DNA of 33,594 nt from Opitutus sp. GAS368 (GCA_943330755.2 CALQIY020000009.1:1-33594), one strand, 5' to 3'; counted from the first letter of the stretch, positions 14,628 to 22,760 are shown. Program-made: numbers and translations. Notes: generated from the sequence alone by a model not told the origin.

Positions 14628-15901
14628 GCCGTCCAGGCGTCGCGACCGAGGAGGAAACTGCAGAGGCGGTGGGCCGACCACAGGCCATCTTCGTGGAAGC
14701 CGTACCGTTGCCAGGCCCCGGCGAAGTGGACGCAGGCGCCCGGGCGTTCGTTCAGGGCCTGCACTTTTCCTTGGGCCGCCATCGCCTCGAGCGAGAACAT
14801 GGGATGTTCGACCGGGATGGAGCGCAGGACCTTGTCCGCGGCGATCTTATCGGGATGGTTGATCGTCACGAAGTACGGCCGCGCCGGCTCGAGGCCTTGC
14901 AACGCGTTCATCCAATAGTGCGTGGAAGTCGCTTCGCCGCTCGCGGTGCGCCAGGTCTGGTAGTTCCACGCTGACCAGGCGAGCTTGGCCCGGGGCATCG
15001 GGCTGGGGTCCGAGTGGACCAAGGCCACGTTTTGGTTGTAGCCGAAGGCGGCGAGGACGGCGCGTTCGGTGGCGTCGGCATCGGCGAGCAGCGCGAGCGA
15101 TTGGTCCGCGTGGCTCGCCAAGATGACGCGGTCGAAGGCTTCCTCGCCGGCGTCCGTGGCGACGAGGGCTTTGCCTTCGCTGCGCCGCACGGACTTGACG
15201 GCCGCGCCGAGCCGCAGCTGGGCGGGGTGCCGCGCCAGCAGCGCCTGCACATACGTGCGGGAACCATTGACCGGCGTCAGCCATTGGTGCTGCGTGTCGA
15301 GCCCGAGGAAGCCGTGGTTATGGAAGAAGCGCAGCAGGGCGGCGGCGGGGAAGCCCAGCATCTTTTCCGGGGGCGTGGACCAGACCGCCGAACTCATCGG
15401 GATCAGGTACAGCTCGAGGAAGTCCGCGCCTAAGCCATGGCGGGCGCACCAGTCGCGCAACGACGTGGTTTCGGCCTCGGTCGATTGCCAGCCCGTCTTG
15501 GCGAGTTGGTTGAAGCGATTGATCTGCAGGAGGAGCCGCCAGAAGCGCAGGCTGAAGAGGTTGCGCTTCTGGGCGAACAGATGGCGGAACGACGAACCGC
15601 ACCATTCGATGCCCGTCGGGTCGTGGCGCACCGAGAAGGACATGGGCGCCTTTTTCCAGCCGACGTCCAGCTCGCGGAAGAGACGGCAGAGATGGGGATA
15701 GGTCACCTCGTTGAAGACCATGAAGCCGGTGTCCATCGGCTGCGTGCCGCCCGCCTGCGTCGCCGGCACGTCGATGGTGTGCGCATGGCCGCCGGGACGC
15801 GTGTCCCGGTCGAACACCGTCACGTCGTGGTGGGCTGCGAGGAAATGCAGGCAACCAAGCCCGCCGATGCCCGACCCGATGATGGCAATCCGTTCACGCA
15901 C
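14624..15901 (-). CDS. FAD-dependent oxidoreductase / amine-oxidase-like desaturase (UfaD-like candidate)
   Basis: 425 residues from GTG at 15901, preceded by AGGAAGG at 8 bases and overlapping the desaturase stop by 8 bases; the track start is 19 codons upstream. The N-terminus has the FAD-binding GSGIGGLG and VTVFDRDTRPGGHAHT. The C-terminus has FAGAWQRYGFHEDGLWSAH, the GFHEDG signature of the group annotated as NAD/FAD-binding cyclopropane fatty acid proteins. Substrate-contact regions are hydrophobic, which fits a lipid. In R. sphaeroides the related UfaD oxidises a methylated acyl chain to a conjugated diene on the way to a furan (from memory). It forms a two-gene unit with the overlapping desaturase. 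The rest of the expected set is 1.4 kb further, past the GIDE-LemA gene. Confidence 0.9.
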   Translation of the reverse strand: MRERIAIIGSGIGGLGCLHFLAAHHDVTVFDRDTRPGGHAHTIDVPATQAGGTQPMDTGFMVFNEVTYPHLCRLFRELDVGWKKAPMSFSVRHDPTGIEWCGSSFRHLFAQKRNLFSLRFWRLLLQINRFNQLAKTGWQSTEAETTSLRDWCARHGLGADFLELYLIPMSSAVWSTPPEKMLGFPAAALLRFFHNHGFLGLDTQHQWLTPVNGSRTYVQALLARHPAQLRLGAAVKSVRRSEGKALVATDAGEEAFDRVILASHADQSLALLADADATERAVLAAFGYNQNVALVHSDPSPMPRAKLAWSAWNYQTWRTASGEATSTHYWMNALQGLEPARPYFVTINHPDKIAADKVLRSIPVEHPMFSLEAMAAQGKVQALNERPGACVHFAGAWQRYGFHEDGLWSAHRLCSFLLGRDAWTA

Positions 15902-16871
15902 GCGGCAGGCCTTCCTGTCGGGTCCGCTCCGCTTCTTCGTAGATGGAGTCCGGGACACCCTTGAGGCCCCAGATCAGGCCCAGCCATGACATCACCTTGA
16001 GGCCGTAATAGGTCGGATCGAATTCCCACCAATAGAAGCCCTGCTTCGTCGTCGCTTGGTAGCGGTGGTGGTTGTTGTGCCAGCCTTCGCCCAAGGTGAT
16101 CAGCGTCAGGACGAGGGAGTTCCGCGACTCATCGCCCGTGGTCCGGAAGCGCTTGGTGCCCCAGACGTGCGCGAGTGAATTGATGCAAGCCGTCCCGTGG
16201 AAAAGCACGACCGTCGAGATGACGCCCCAGACCAGGAGCTGCGGACCGTTGGTGTCGTAACCGTAGGACCCGAGCCAAGCGCCGGCCCCATACAACCCAC
16301 CCGCCGCCAGCAGCGGGATGAGGATGTCGAAACGATTCAGGAACACCAACTCGGGGTACTTGGCCAGGTCGGGGATCTTGGAGTAGTCGGTCGGGAAGTT
16401 CCGCTTCGAGGTGATCCAGCCGATATGCGACCACCAGAAGCCATCGACGACCGGCGAGTGCTTATCTTCTTCTTCGTCCGAATGCTTGTGGTGGTGGCGG
16501 TGCGTGCAGGCCCACCAGAGCGCCCCGCGTTGCACCGCCAAGGCGGTCCAGACGGCCATGATGAACTGGAAGCCACGGGAAGTGGAATAGGTCTTGTGGG
16601 AGAAGTAACGATGTAGGAAGCCCGTGATCGCGAACATGCGGAAGAAGTAGAGACCGACCGCGGTCCAGACCGCGATGGGGCTGGCGCCGACCCAAATCAC
16701 GGCGAAGCACGCGACGTGCAGGATGATGAAAGGGATGGACCGAAGCCAATCGACCTTCTTGGGGGTGTTTTGGAGCGTCTCGACCCCCTCCGGGATGTAG
16801 TCCGCGTCGAACCAGCGGATCAGGGAGCGGAAAAACCCGCTGGGGGCTGGGCTGACGGGGTCGGCTGGCAT
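15894..16871 (-). CDS. Membrane delta-9-type fatty-acid desaturase
   Basis: 325 residues from ATG at 16871 (MPADPVSPAPSGFFRSL). The 84 extra residues in the track would cover the promoter region and the start of the sigma factor gene. The histidine boxes HRYFSH, HRHHHKH and HNNHHRYQ are complete, with the usual four membrane segments between. It should make cis-unsaturated acyl chains, the substrate class of the CFA-type methyltransferases in the neighbouring block. It overlaps the flavin oxidoreductase by 8 bases and diverges from the ECF sigma factor across 125 bases. It differs from the desaturase at 5423, which carries a long helical tail. Confidence 0.92.
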   Translation of the reverse strand: MPADPVSPAPSGFFRSLIRWFDADYIPEGVETLQNTPKKVDWLRSIPFIILHVACFAVIWVGASPIAVWTAVGLYFFRMFAITGFLHRYFSHKTYSTSRGFQFIMAVWTALAVQRGALWWACTHRHHHKHSDEEEDKHSPVVDGFWWSHIGWITSKRNFPTDYSKIPDLAKYPELVFLNRFDILIPLLAAGGLYGAGAWLGSYGYDTNGPQLLVWGVISTVVLFHGTACINSLAHVWGTKRFRTTGDESRNSLVLTLITLGEGWHNNHHRYQATTKQGFYWWEFDPTYYGLKVMSWLGLIWGLKGVPDSIYEEAERTRQEGLPRA

Positions 16872-16951
16872 CTGCGGGCGAGTAAGTGAGCCTTGGGGCC
16901 TTTCGCAACTGCTTTGACCATTTTGGCGGAAGGGCCATCTTGGGGTCGGGT

Positions 16952-16969
16952 GCGTAGACAAATCTACGC
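16952..16969. promoter_or_regulatory. Perfect inverted repeat between the desaturase and ECF sigma genes
   Basis: gcgtaga-caaa-tctacgc, a 7-bp perfect palindrome with a 4-base centre, 28 bases before the sigma factor ATG and 81 bases before the desaturase ATG. It could be an operator or part of a sigma-factor promoter. The half-site ctacgc also occurs in the promoter gap of the DUF1365 block (13305-13310), which may be chance. Confidence 0.4.
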
Positions 16970-16996
16970 GCCGCCATCGCTCCCTTTGAGTTCCCC

Positions 16997-17500
16997 ATGA
17001 ACGATGCCCATGCCGAGCAAGACTGGCGGGCCTGGTTTGCCGAACACGGCGCCCGGCTCCGGTTGATCGCGCGCCAATGGACCCGCTCGGAGGCCGATGC
17101 CGACGATGTCCTCCAGGAGGCATTTGTACGCTTTTGGAAACACCAACGTCACCTTCCCGGCAATCCCAACGCCCTGGTCGTGACCTCCATCCGCCGGGCG
17201 GCGTTGGACCTCCATCGCCGGACGGATCGCCGCGCCCTCCGTGAGCAGGTTGTCTCGGCCGATGCCGCGGCCCTGGCGGACTTCGCGCCCGAGGCCGATC
17301 CGCGGCTCCAGGCCTTGGCGCGTTCCCTCCCGGCGCTGCCGGCGGAACAACGCGAAGTCGTCGTGCTCAAAGTCTGGGGTGACCTCACTTTCGAGCAGAT
17401 CGGCGCCCAACTCGAAATCTCCCCCAACACCGCCGCCTCCCGGTGGCGCTATGCCATGGAGGCGCTCCGTCGCCTCGTGACCGCCCGCACTTATGAATAA
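16997..17500 (+). CDS. ECF-type RNA polymerase sigma factor
   Basis: 167 residues, typical for group IV sigma factors. Region 2 contains EADADDVLQEAFVRFWKH and region 4 contains LPAEQREVVVLKVWGDLTFE and QIGAQLEISPNTAASRWRYA, a normal helix-turn-helix. No extra sensor domain is present. It redirects RNA polymerase to a small promoter set, usually while released from an anti-sigma factor. The following gene overlaps it by 8 bases and encodes a short membrane protein that fits an anti-sigma role. Divergence from the desaturase-flavin genes suggests they may be targets, like the ChrR-controlled sigma factor beside CFA/DUF1365 genes in proteobacteria. That is inference. Confidence 0.92.
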   Translation: MNDAHAEQDWRAWFAEHGARLRLIARQWTRSEADADDVLQEAFVRFWKHQRHLPGNPNALVVTSIRRAALDLHRRTDRRALREQVVSADAAALADFAPEADPRLQALARSLPALPAEQREVVVLKVWGDLTFEQIGAQLEISPNTAASRWRYAMEALRRLVTARTYE

Positions 17501-17918
17501 CGAAGATCAAGACATCGAATCCGCCTTGCGCAGCTTGCGTCCCCGCCCGCCTGGTCCGGCGGTGGTGAGCGCCATTGGCCGCGCGCTGGATGCGCCGGTC
17601 GTCCCGGCCGCGCCCCGCGGGGTTATCGTGCGCTGGTCGGCGGGCCTCGCGGCCGCCGCGGCCTGCCTGCTGGGGTTCTTTTTCTTCGGCCGCCCGCCCG
17701 TGACGACCACCCCCGAGTATCAACTCGTGCGCGCCGAACAGCCCCCGGCTTCGGTCGATGTCTTCGCGCCCGTCCGACTGGAAGATGGCTCCTTTGCCCG
17801 CCCCGTCCGGGTCCGCTGGAGCAATGAGACGCAATGGGAGGACCGTCGCACCAACACCCGCCTCATCCATTACTCGCCCAGCGAGCAGTTCGGGCTGATC
17901 CCCATGGAAACTTATTGA
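17493..17918 (+). CDS. Single-pass membrane protein, probable anti-sigma factor
   Basis: 141 residues. A soluble N-terminus of about 45 residues (MNNEDQDIESALRSLRPRPP) is followed by one membrane segment (WSAGLAAAAACLLGFFFFG) and a periplasmic part of about 75 residues that ends in NTRLIHYSPSEQFGLIPMETY, quoted here as EQFGLIPMETY. There is no zinc-binding HxxxCxxC motif, so it is not a ZAS-type anti-sigma like ChrR. The position, an 8-base overlap with the sigma gene, and the topology are the reasons for the call; no sequence family is recognised. The stop is 43 bases before the PDZ gene. Confidence 0.7.
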   Translation: MNNEDQDIESALRSLRPRPPGPAVVSAIGRALDAPVVPAAPRGVIVRWSAGLAAAAACLLGFFFFGRPPVTTTPEYQLVRAEQPPASVDVFAPVRLEDGSFARPVRVRWSNETQWEDRRTNTRLIHYSPSEQFGLIPMETY

Positions 17919-17961
17919 ACAAATCCGCCGATCCTCTCCGCTTATTGCTTATATCACCGCC

Positions 17962-19062
17962 ATGAACTCCCTCCGCCAAATCCCGCTGCACATGCTGCTG
18001 CTCGCCGGCCTCGTCGGCCCGTTGGCCGCCCAAAGTCAGTCCGCTCCGGCGACCCCCTCGGCGCCGGCCGATGCCAAGAAAAACGCCTTGGTGCCCCAAG
18101 CCTACATCGGTTTGTATGTGAATTCCCTGACCGAAGAACTCCGCGGCAAGTCCGCGGTGACCATGCCCGACGGTGTCGGCGTCAATGTCATCATCGTCGA
18201 CCCCAAGGGGCCGGCGGCGGGGAAGGTTGAGGTCGGCGACATCCTCACGCGCCTCGACGATCAGGTGTTGGTGACGCCCGACCAGTTCCGCGCCTTGGTG
18301 CGCATGCGCAAACCCGGCGATAAGCTGAAGCTCGTCGCCGTCCGGGAGTCGGAGGTGAAGACCATCGAAATTGAACTGACGGAAAAAGCCGTCCTCGAGC
18401 GCAGCGCGCCGACGGCTCGCTCCGTGGGCCCGGCGCCGACCATCATCCCGCCCACCGCCAATGGTACCAACCCGATGCGCATCACGGTGAATGGCCAGCA
18501 GATCGACCTCGGCAGCATGCCGGCGGGTAATGGTACCGTCACGCAAGTCGGCCCCGGCCACGTCGTCATCATCGGGCCCAATCAAGGCCTGCCGCCCGAG
18601 GTGCTGAAGCAGCTCGAGGAAATGCGCGCGCGCGGCTTGCCCATTCCGCCGATCGGTCCGCAAGGCCTGGCCCTCGGTGCGCCGGTGCCTGACCAAGGGC
18701 CCACCGCCCAAGGGGGCACGGTGCAGCAGCGTTCGCAGACCTTCAGCTTCAGCCTGGGCGGTCCCGGTGCGAAGAGCTCCTCCAGTTCGGTGGCTTCCGA
18801 TGCCCAAGGCACCGTCTCGCTGGAAGCGAAGGACGGCAAGAAGCACGCCATCATCAAGGACGCCGATGGCAACGTGACCTTCGAGGGAGACGTGACCTCC
18901 GAAGAGCAACGCGGCAAGATGCCGGCGGCGGCCCGCGATCGGCTCAAGCTGGTCGAGGGGAATTCTTTTTCCATCCAAGGCTCCAAGCCCGCAAAGAAGG
19001 CCGACGGTGCCGCGGAACCCGAAGCGCCGAAGAAGAAGCGCGACCCGAAGGAAGGCGCCTAA
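17962..19062 (+). CDS. Secreted PDZ-domain protein
   Basis: 366 residues. A signal peptide (MNSLRQIPLHMLLLAGLVG, cleavage probably after AAQ or nearby) precedes a PDZ domain at about residues 45-135, with AYIGLYVNSL, GPAAGKVEVGDILTRLDDQ and PDQFRALVRMRKPGDKLKL in order. This is the HtrA/DegS type of PDZ but no serine protease domain is present. The remainder is low-complexity (PPTANGTNP, GPQGLALGAPVPDQGP) with a second ordered part around the TVSLEAKDGKKHAIIKDADG segment and a Lys-rich end. It probably acts in the periplasm as a binding or signalling partner, perhaps feeding the sigma/anti-sigma pair upstream. A strong terminator lies 20 bases after its stop. Confidence 0.85.
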   Translation: MNSLRQIPLHMLLLAGLVGPLAAQSQSAPATPSAPADAKKNALVPQAYIGLYVNSLTEELRGKSAVTMPDGVGVNVIIVDPKGPAAGKVEVGDILTRLDDQVLVTPDQFRALVRMRKPGDKLKLVAVRESEVKTIEIELTEKAVLERSAPTARSVGPAPTIIPPTANGTNPMRITVNGQQIDLGSMPAGNGTVTQVGPGHVVIIGPNQGLPPEVLKQLEEMRARGLPIPPIGPQGLALGAPVPDQGPTAQGGTVQQRSQTFSFSLGGPGAKSSSSSVASDAQGTVSLEAKDGKKHAIIKDADGNVTFEGDVTSEEQRGKMPAAARDRLKLVEGNSFSIQGSKPAKKADGAAEPEAPKKKRDPKEGA

Positions 19063-19082
19063 ACGCGAGGCGTCCGCAAACG

Positions 19083-19115
19083 AAGAGGCCTCCCGCGTGG
19101 GAGGCCTCTTTATTT
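19083..19115 (+). terminator. Intrinsic terminator
   Basis: aagaggcctccc-gcgt-gggaggcctctt, a perfect 12-bp stem with a 4-base loop, followed by tattt on the + strand. It ends the sigma/anti-sigma/PDZ transcript and, since the stem is symmetric with AA on its other side, probably also the convergent YHYH gene. Confidence 0.9.
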
Positions 19116-19123
19116 GCAGCGGG

Positions 19124-20290
19124 TTACTTTTTCGCCGCGGGCTCAACCGGGGCGGCTGGGGTCGCCCCAGGCGGCGGGCCGTCGAGGGGCGGTGGACCAT
19201 CAAAAGGCGGCGGGCCGCCGAAGCCACCCTTACCCTGACCGGGGCCGTCTGGTCCGAAGCCGCCCTTGCCTTGGCCTGGGCCGCCTTTGCCTTTGCCCTT
19301 ACCGCCCTTGCCTGGGCCGCCGGCTTGGCCGCCGAGGTTCGAGTGCGGGTCGAGGTTCTGCTTGCTGAAGGAGGGGTCCGCCGTGCCCTTGTGTTTACGC
19401 GGGATGAAGGGGTAGTCTTCGGTCAGTACGTAATAGTAGGTTCCCTTGGGGAATTCGGGAGTGACGCCGGTGCGACCGCCGAATTCATCGAGGTCGCCGG
19501 AGCCGGCCACATATTCGAAATCGAGGCCGAACGAGCCGTCCGGCTGCCCCGTCGGGGTGGTTTTGCCGTCCCCGCCGCGTTCCGTGGTCTTGAGGCGATA
19601 GCTGCTCTTCATGTTCTTGAGCGGGCTCTTCGGGTCTTCGGGGTTCGTGTAGGCGTAGATTGCGTACACGGGGTACCCGTCGGCGGCCCAGCCGACGTGG
19701 GTCATCTTCGTTTCGCCGCCGGAAAGGCGCTCCAGGAGGAGGGTGGGGAGGCCGTGGTAGTGGTAGGCGCCGTTGGGCTGCACGTGGCCATGGTTCTCGT
19801 CGAGGCCGAGGCCGGACTTGATTTTAGGGGTGGTCCCCATGGTTTTGTTGCTGGTCAACGCCTCGTAGTGCCAAGGGTTGCTGCGGTCGCCGTCGTTGTA
19901 GACCTCCGCGGTACCCGGGTCGAAGACCACGCCGTTGAGGGCCACGCCCCAAGCCGACATCATGCGGGCAGAGGCTCCGCCTTTGGAAGGTTGCGGGTTC
20001 GTCGGGACTTGGAGGCTATACTTCTGCTCGGAGATGGGGTTGGGGTTGCCGCGGTTCGGGAACTTGGAGACCTTGTGGTCGGGGATGCCGTTGGACTCGA
20101 TGATGCGCTTGTCGCCTTTGACGGTGATGGTGACCTTGTTCTGGGCGGGCGGTGCGTTGTCCGCCTTGATCAAGGCCGGCCCGGTCGCCCGGGTTTCGGT
20201 TGCCTTGGTTTCAGGGGCCTTCGTTTCGGCGCCGTAGCTGGCAGTGCTGCCGAGCAGCAAGCAGAGGGTGAGGTTGCGGAGGGGGAGCAT
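19124..20290 (-). CDS. Secreted YHYH-domain protein with Gly/Pro-rich tail
   Basis: 388 residues with a signal peptide (MLPLRNLTLCLLLGSTASYG). The YHYH domain, named for its motif, covers about residues 95-310: NGVVFDPGTAEVYN, ENHGHVQPNGAYHYHGLP and GWAADGYPVYAIYAYT are all as in the family. The function is unknown; the histidine pattern suggests metal binding. The last 65 residues are low-complexity, with two copies of GPGQGKGGFG and three GPPP blocks. The protein is probably exported and may be anchored by nothing visible. It shares the terminator at 19083 with the PDZ gene and diverges from the DUF420 gene. Confidence 0.88.
   Translation of the reverse strand: MLPLRNLTLCLLLGSTASYGAETKAPETKATETRATGPALIKADNAPPAQNKVTITVKGDKRIIESNGIPDHKVSKFPNRGNPNPISEQKYSLQVPTNPQPSKGGASARMMSAWGVALNGVVFDPGTAEVYNDGDRSNPWHYEALTSNKTMGTTPKIKSGLGLDENHGHVQPNGAYHYHGLPTLLLERLSGGETKMTHVGWAADGYPVYAIYAYTNPEDPKSPLKNMKSSYRLKTTERGGDGKTTPTGQPDGSFGLDFEYVAGSGDLDEFGGRTGVTPEFPKGTYYYVLTEDYPFIPRKHKGTADPSFSKQNLDPHSNLGGQAGGPGKGGKGKGKGGPGQGKGGFGPDGPGQGKGGFGGPPPFDGPPPLDGPPPGATPAAPVEPAAKK
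19169..19318 (-). repeat. Low-complexity Gly-Lys/Pro coding repeats in the YHYH gene
   Basis: Codons for residues about 325-374: GPGKGGKGKGKG, two copies of GPGQGKGGFG separated by PD, then GPPPFD-GPPPLD-GPPP. Such in-frame repeats vary easily in copy number by slippage. The encoded tail should be flexible and positively charged in its Gly-Lys part. Confidence 0.8.
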
Positions 20291-20347
20291 GGGGTGGTTT
20301 AGGGGTTAATGATACAGGATGGGGGCTTAAGCGAAGATTAAGGCCGC

Positions 20348-20382
20348 TTTTAGGGCTGGGAGGTTGCGTTTTGCCCCTAAAA
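20348..20382. promoter_or_regulatory. Inverted repeat in the YHYH/DUF420 divergent promoter gap
   Basis: TTTTAGGG and CCCTAAAA are exact reverse complements 19 bases apart, about 20 bases before the DUF420 start and 58 bases before the YHYH start. A regulator-binding site is possible; a leader hairpin is the alternative. Confidence 0.3.
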
Positions 20383-20401
20383 CCGTCTTTTCCCATGCAA
20401 T

Positions 20402-20881
20402 ATGGCATCCACCACCGAAATCCTCTCCCGCTCCGTCGCCGGGATGAACGCCCTCGCCACGGTCTTTCTCGTCATCGGCATCCTGCGCATCAAGGCGGGC
20501 GATCGCATCGGCCATGGCAAGGCCATGGGGGCGGCGGTGCTCACCTCAGCCCTTTTCCTGGCTCTCTACTTGGCCTCCAAGGTCCACCTCTGGGTCGCCG
20601 TCGGTCAGACCAACATCATCTACCGCGAAGGCGTCGGGATGACCTGGGACAAGGCCCTGTACTACCTGATCCTCTTCCCGCACATCGCCCTCGCGATCGC
20701 GGTGACGCCTTTCATCCTTTGGACGGTCAAGCTCGCCAAGGCCGGTCGCCTCGAGGAGCACAAGCGTTTCGCCCGCTGGGTCTTCCCCGTCTGGCTCTAT
20801 GTCTCGGTGACGGGTGTCTTGGTCTGGGCCTTCATGGAGTTCAGCGGCTCGTTGGCGGCGGTCGTTGCGAAGGCTCCCTGA
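20402..20881 (+). CDS. DUF420 family membrane protein
   Basis: 159 residues with four hydrophobic helices. The family's landmarks are visible: ALYLASKVHLWV in the second helix, LILFPHIALAIAV in the third, and EEHKRFARWVFPVWLYVSVTG leading into the fourth, with histidines at the conserved places. DUF420 proteins (YozB/CtaM-like) are linked to haem-copper oxidase maturation in other bacteria. There are no oxidase genes in this window, so the role here is only a family inference. Its stop is 55 bases before the DivIC-like gene on the same strand, so the two may be co-transcribed. Confidence 0.85.
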   Translation: MASTTEILSRSVAGMNALATVFLVIGILRIKAGDRIGHGKAMGAAVLTSALFLALYLASKVHLWVAVGQTNIIYREGVGMTWDKALYYLILFPHIALAIAVTPFILWTVKLAKAGRLEEHKRFARWVFPVWLYVSVTGVLVWAFMEFSGSLAAVVAKAP

Positions 20882-20936
20882 GCGAGATTTTCCCCTCGCC
20901 CGCCGCGGGCAGACGGGTTTGACTGCGCGTACGTTT

Positions 20937-21302
20937 ATGGAGAGCCCGGAGCGCACCGCCAACCCTCAGACCGAGAAGCTCATCCTTTGGACCTGCTTCC
21001 TGTTGTTCTGCACCGTGCTTGGTTTGGTCTACTCGACGTATCAAGAGGAGGAGGAGCGCCTCGCTTCCATGCGTCTGAACGAGAAGGCGAAGGAAGATAC
21101 TTTCAACGCCATCGAGCGTCAGCGCGAGCAGACGGCGCGTTACATCGACCGCTTCACCCGCGATCCGGAATTCGTCCGCGATCAGGCGCGCGAACGCCTC
21201 GGTGTGGCCGAGCCGGGTGAAGTGGTGATCCGTCTGGATGGGGGTGCGGCTTTGGCGCAACCCGCCCCGGCCCCGCAGCCGAAGCCCGCCGGCCAGCGCT
21301 AA
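20937..21302 (+). CDS. Septum formation initiator (FtsB/DivIC family) protein
   Basis: 121 residues from ATG at 20937 (MESPERTANPQTEKL). One N-terminal membrane helix (LILWTCFLLFCTVLGLVYS) is followed by a coiled coil (QEEEERLASMRLNEKAKEDT) and the family ending RDPEFVRDQARERLGVAEPG, with VVIRL. The Pro/Ala-rich last 20 residues are not part of the domain. FtsB/DivIC works with FtsL and FtsQ in the divisome at the inner membrane. The track start extends into the DUF420 gene and is rejected. argH begins 45 bases downstream on the same strand. Confidence 0.87.
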   Translation: MESPERTANPQTEKLILWTCFLLFCTVLGLVYSTYQEEEERLASMRLNEKAKEDTFNAIERQREQTARYIDRFTRDPEFVRDQARERLGVAEPGEVVIRLDGGAALAQPAPAPQPKPAGQR

Positions 21303-21347
21303 GCATCCTTGCTTGCCTGCAGGCCCCGGCAGGGGCATTCCTACTTC

Positions 21348-22754
21348 ATGTCCGCACGTAAGAAGGCACAAGCGACTTGGGGCGGCCGGTTCAGCGCCGG
21401 TCCCGCCGAATTGATGCTCCGTTTCGGCGAATCGGTCTCGTTCGATCGCCGCCTCTGGGCGCAAGATATCCGTGGTTCCAAGGCCCACGCCACCATGCTG
21501 TCCAAGGTCGGCATCCTGACGGCCCGCGAATGCGCGGCCATCGTGAAGGGCCTCGATGGCATCGCCCGGGAAATCGCCGCCGGCAAATTCGTCTGGAGCG
21601 AGGCGCTCGAGGACGTGCACATGAACATCGAAAGCGCGCTCACGCAGCGCGTGCCGGCCGCCGCCAAGCTGCACACGGCCCGTTCGCGCAACGATCAAGT
21701 CGCCACCGATGTCCGTCTCTGGATCAAGGACCAAGCCGCCGCCGTCGACGCCGCGCTCGTGGGCTTGCTCCGTGCGCTCGTCGAACTCGCCGCCGCCAAC
21801 GCCACGGTGATCCTGCCGGGTTACACGCACCTCCAGCGCGCCCAGCCGGTCTCCGCCGCCCATCACCTCTTGGCCTACGCCGAGATGTTCGGCCGCGACC
21901 GCACGCGTTTCGCCGCCGCCGCCGCTTCGGCCAATTGGTGCCCGTTGGGTTCCGGCGCCATCGCCGGGACGACCCTGCCGATCCGCCGCGAGATCACGGC
22001 GAAGCTCCTGGGCTTCGTCGACGCGAAGGGCCGTCCGCAGGTGACGACCAACTCCATGGATGCCGTCGCCGACCGCGATCCCGCCACGGAGTTCTGCTTC
22101 GCCGCCGCCCTCTGCGGCGTGCACCTCTCGCGCTTGGCCGAAGACATGATCCTTTGGTCGACGGCCGAATTCGGCTTCGCGCGCATGCCCGACGAGTTCT
22201 CGACGGGTTCGTCGCTGATGCCGCAGAAGCGCAACCCGGATTCGATGGAACTGCTCCGCGGCAAGGCCGCCCGCTTCCAGGCTTCGCTGACGCACCTGCT
22301 CACGTTGACCAAGGGCTTGCCGCTGACCTACAACCGTGACCTGCAGGACGACAAACCGCCGCTCTTCGATGCGGCCGACCAGATCCTGCTCTCGCTCGAC
22401 GTCGCCGCCGCCACCTTGCGCGGGACGACCTTCAACCGCGCGCGTTGCCTCGCCGCGGCTTCGGATCCGGCCCTCCTGGCGACCGACCTCGCCGATTGGC
22501 TCGTCCGCAAGGGCATGCCCTTCCGCCATGCGCACCATGCCGTGGGCCGGCTCGTCGCGCTCGCCGAAAAGACCGCCGTACCGCTCGACAAGCTTTCCGA
22601 TGCGGCCGCCCTCACGGCCGATGCCGCCTTCACGAAGGGCTGGCGCGAGGTCTTCAACCTGCAGCGGGGCTTCGCCGCCCGCGAGAATACGGGCATGCCC
22701 GGCCCCAAGGCCGTCGCCCGCGAGCTCGCGCGCTGGCGGAAGGCGCTCCGCTAA
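21348..22754 (+). CDS. argH: Argininosuccinate lyase
   Basis: 468 residues from ATG at 21348 ([19 protein letters not shown]), the usual length. The family features are complete: WGGRF at the start, HTARSRNDQ near residue 105, a central THLQRAQPV segment with the catalytic-acid histidine region, and the superfamily signature [15 protein letters not shown] with the catalytic serine. It splits argininosuccinate into arginine and fumarate in the cytoplasm, the last step of arginine synthesis. No other arg genes are in the window. A LysE-type exporter starts 6 bases after its stop, which suggests that arginine or another basic amino acid might be the exported compound. Confidence 0.97.
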   Translation: MSARKKAQATWGGRFSAGPAELMLRFGESVSFDRRLWAQDIRGSKAHATMLSKVGILTARECAAIVKGLDGIAREIAAGKFVWSEALEDVHMNIESALTQRVPAAAKLHTARSRNDQVATDVRLWIKDQAAAVDAALVGLLRALVELAAANATVILPGYTHLQRAQPVSAAHHLLAYAEMFGRDRTRFAAAAASANWCPLGSGAIAGTTLPIRREITAKLLGFVDAKGRPQVTTNSMDAVADRDPATEFCFAAALCGVHLSRLAEDMILWSTAEFGFARMPDEFSTGSSLMPQKRNPDSMELLRGKAARFQASLTHLLTLTKGLPLTYNRDLQDDKPPLFDAADQILLSLDVAAATLRGTTFNRARCLAAASDPALLATDLADWLVRKGMPFRHAHHAVGRLVALAEKTAVPLDKLSDAAALTADAAFTKGWREVFNLQRGFAARENTGMPGPKAVARELARWRKALR

Positions 22755-22760
22755 GGGTCG

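Noticed and set aside
8375-17500. Photolyase or ChrR-type anti-sigma expected in a proteobacterial-style singlet-oxygen cluster
   Set aside because: No photolyase or zinc-binding ChrR-like protein was found; the anti-sigma candidate has no HxxxCxxC motif, so I do not claim a singlet-oxygen response.
17941-17961. Sigma-70 promoter before the PDZ gene (TTGAAC at 17915 with later TATATC)
   Set aside because: The spacing between the boxes is far from 17 bases, and the gene is more simply read from the sigma operon.
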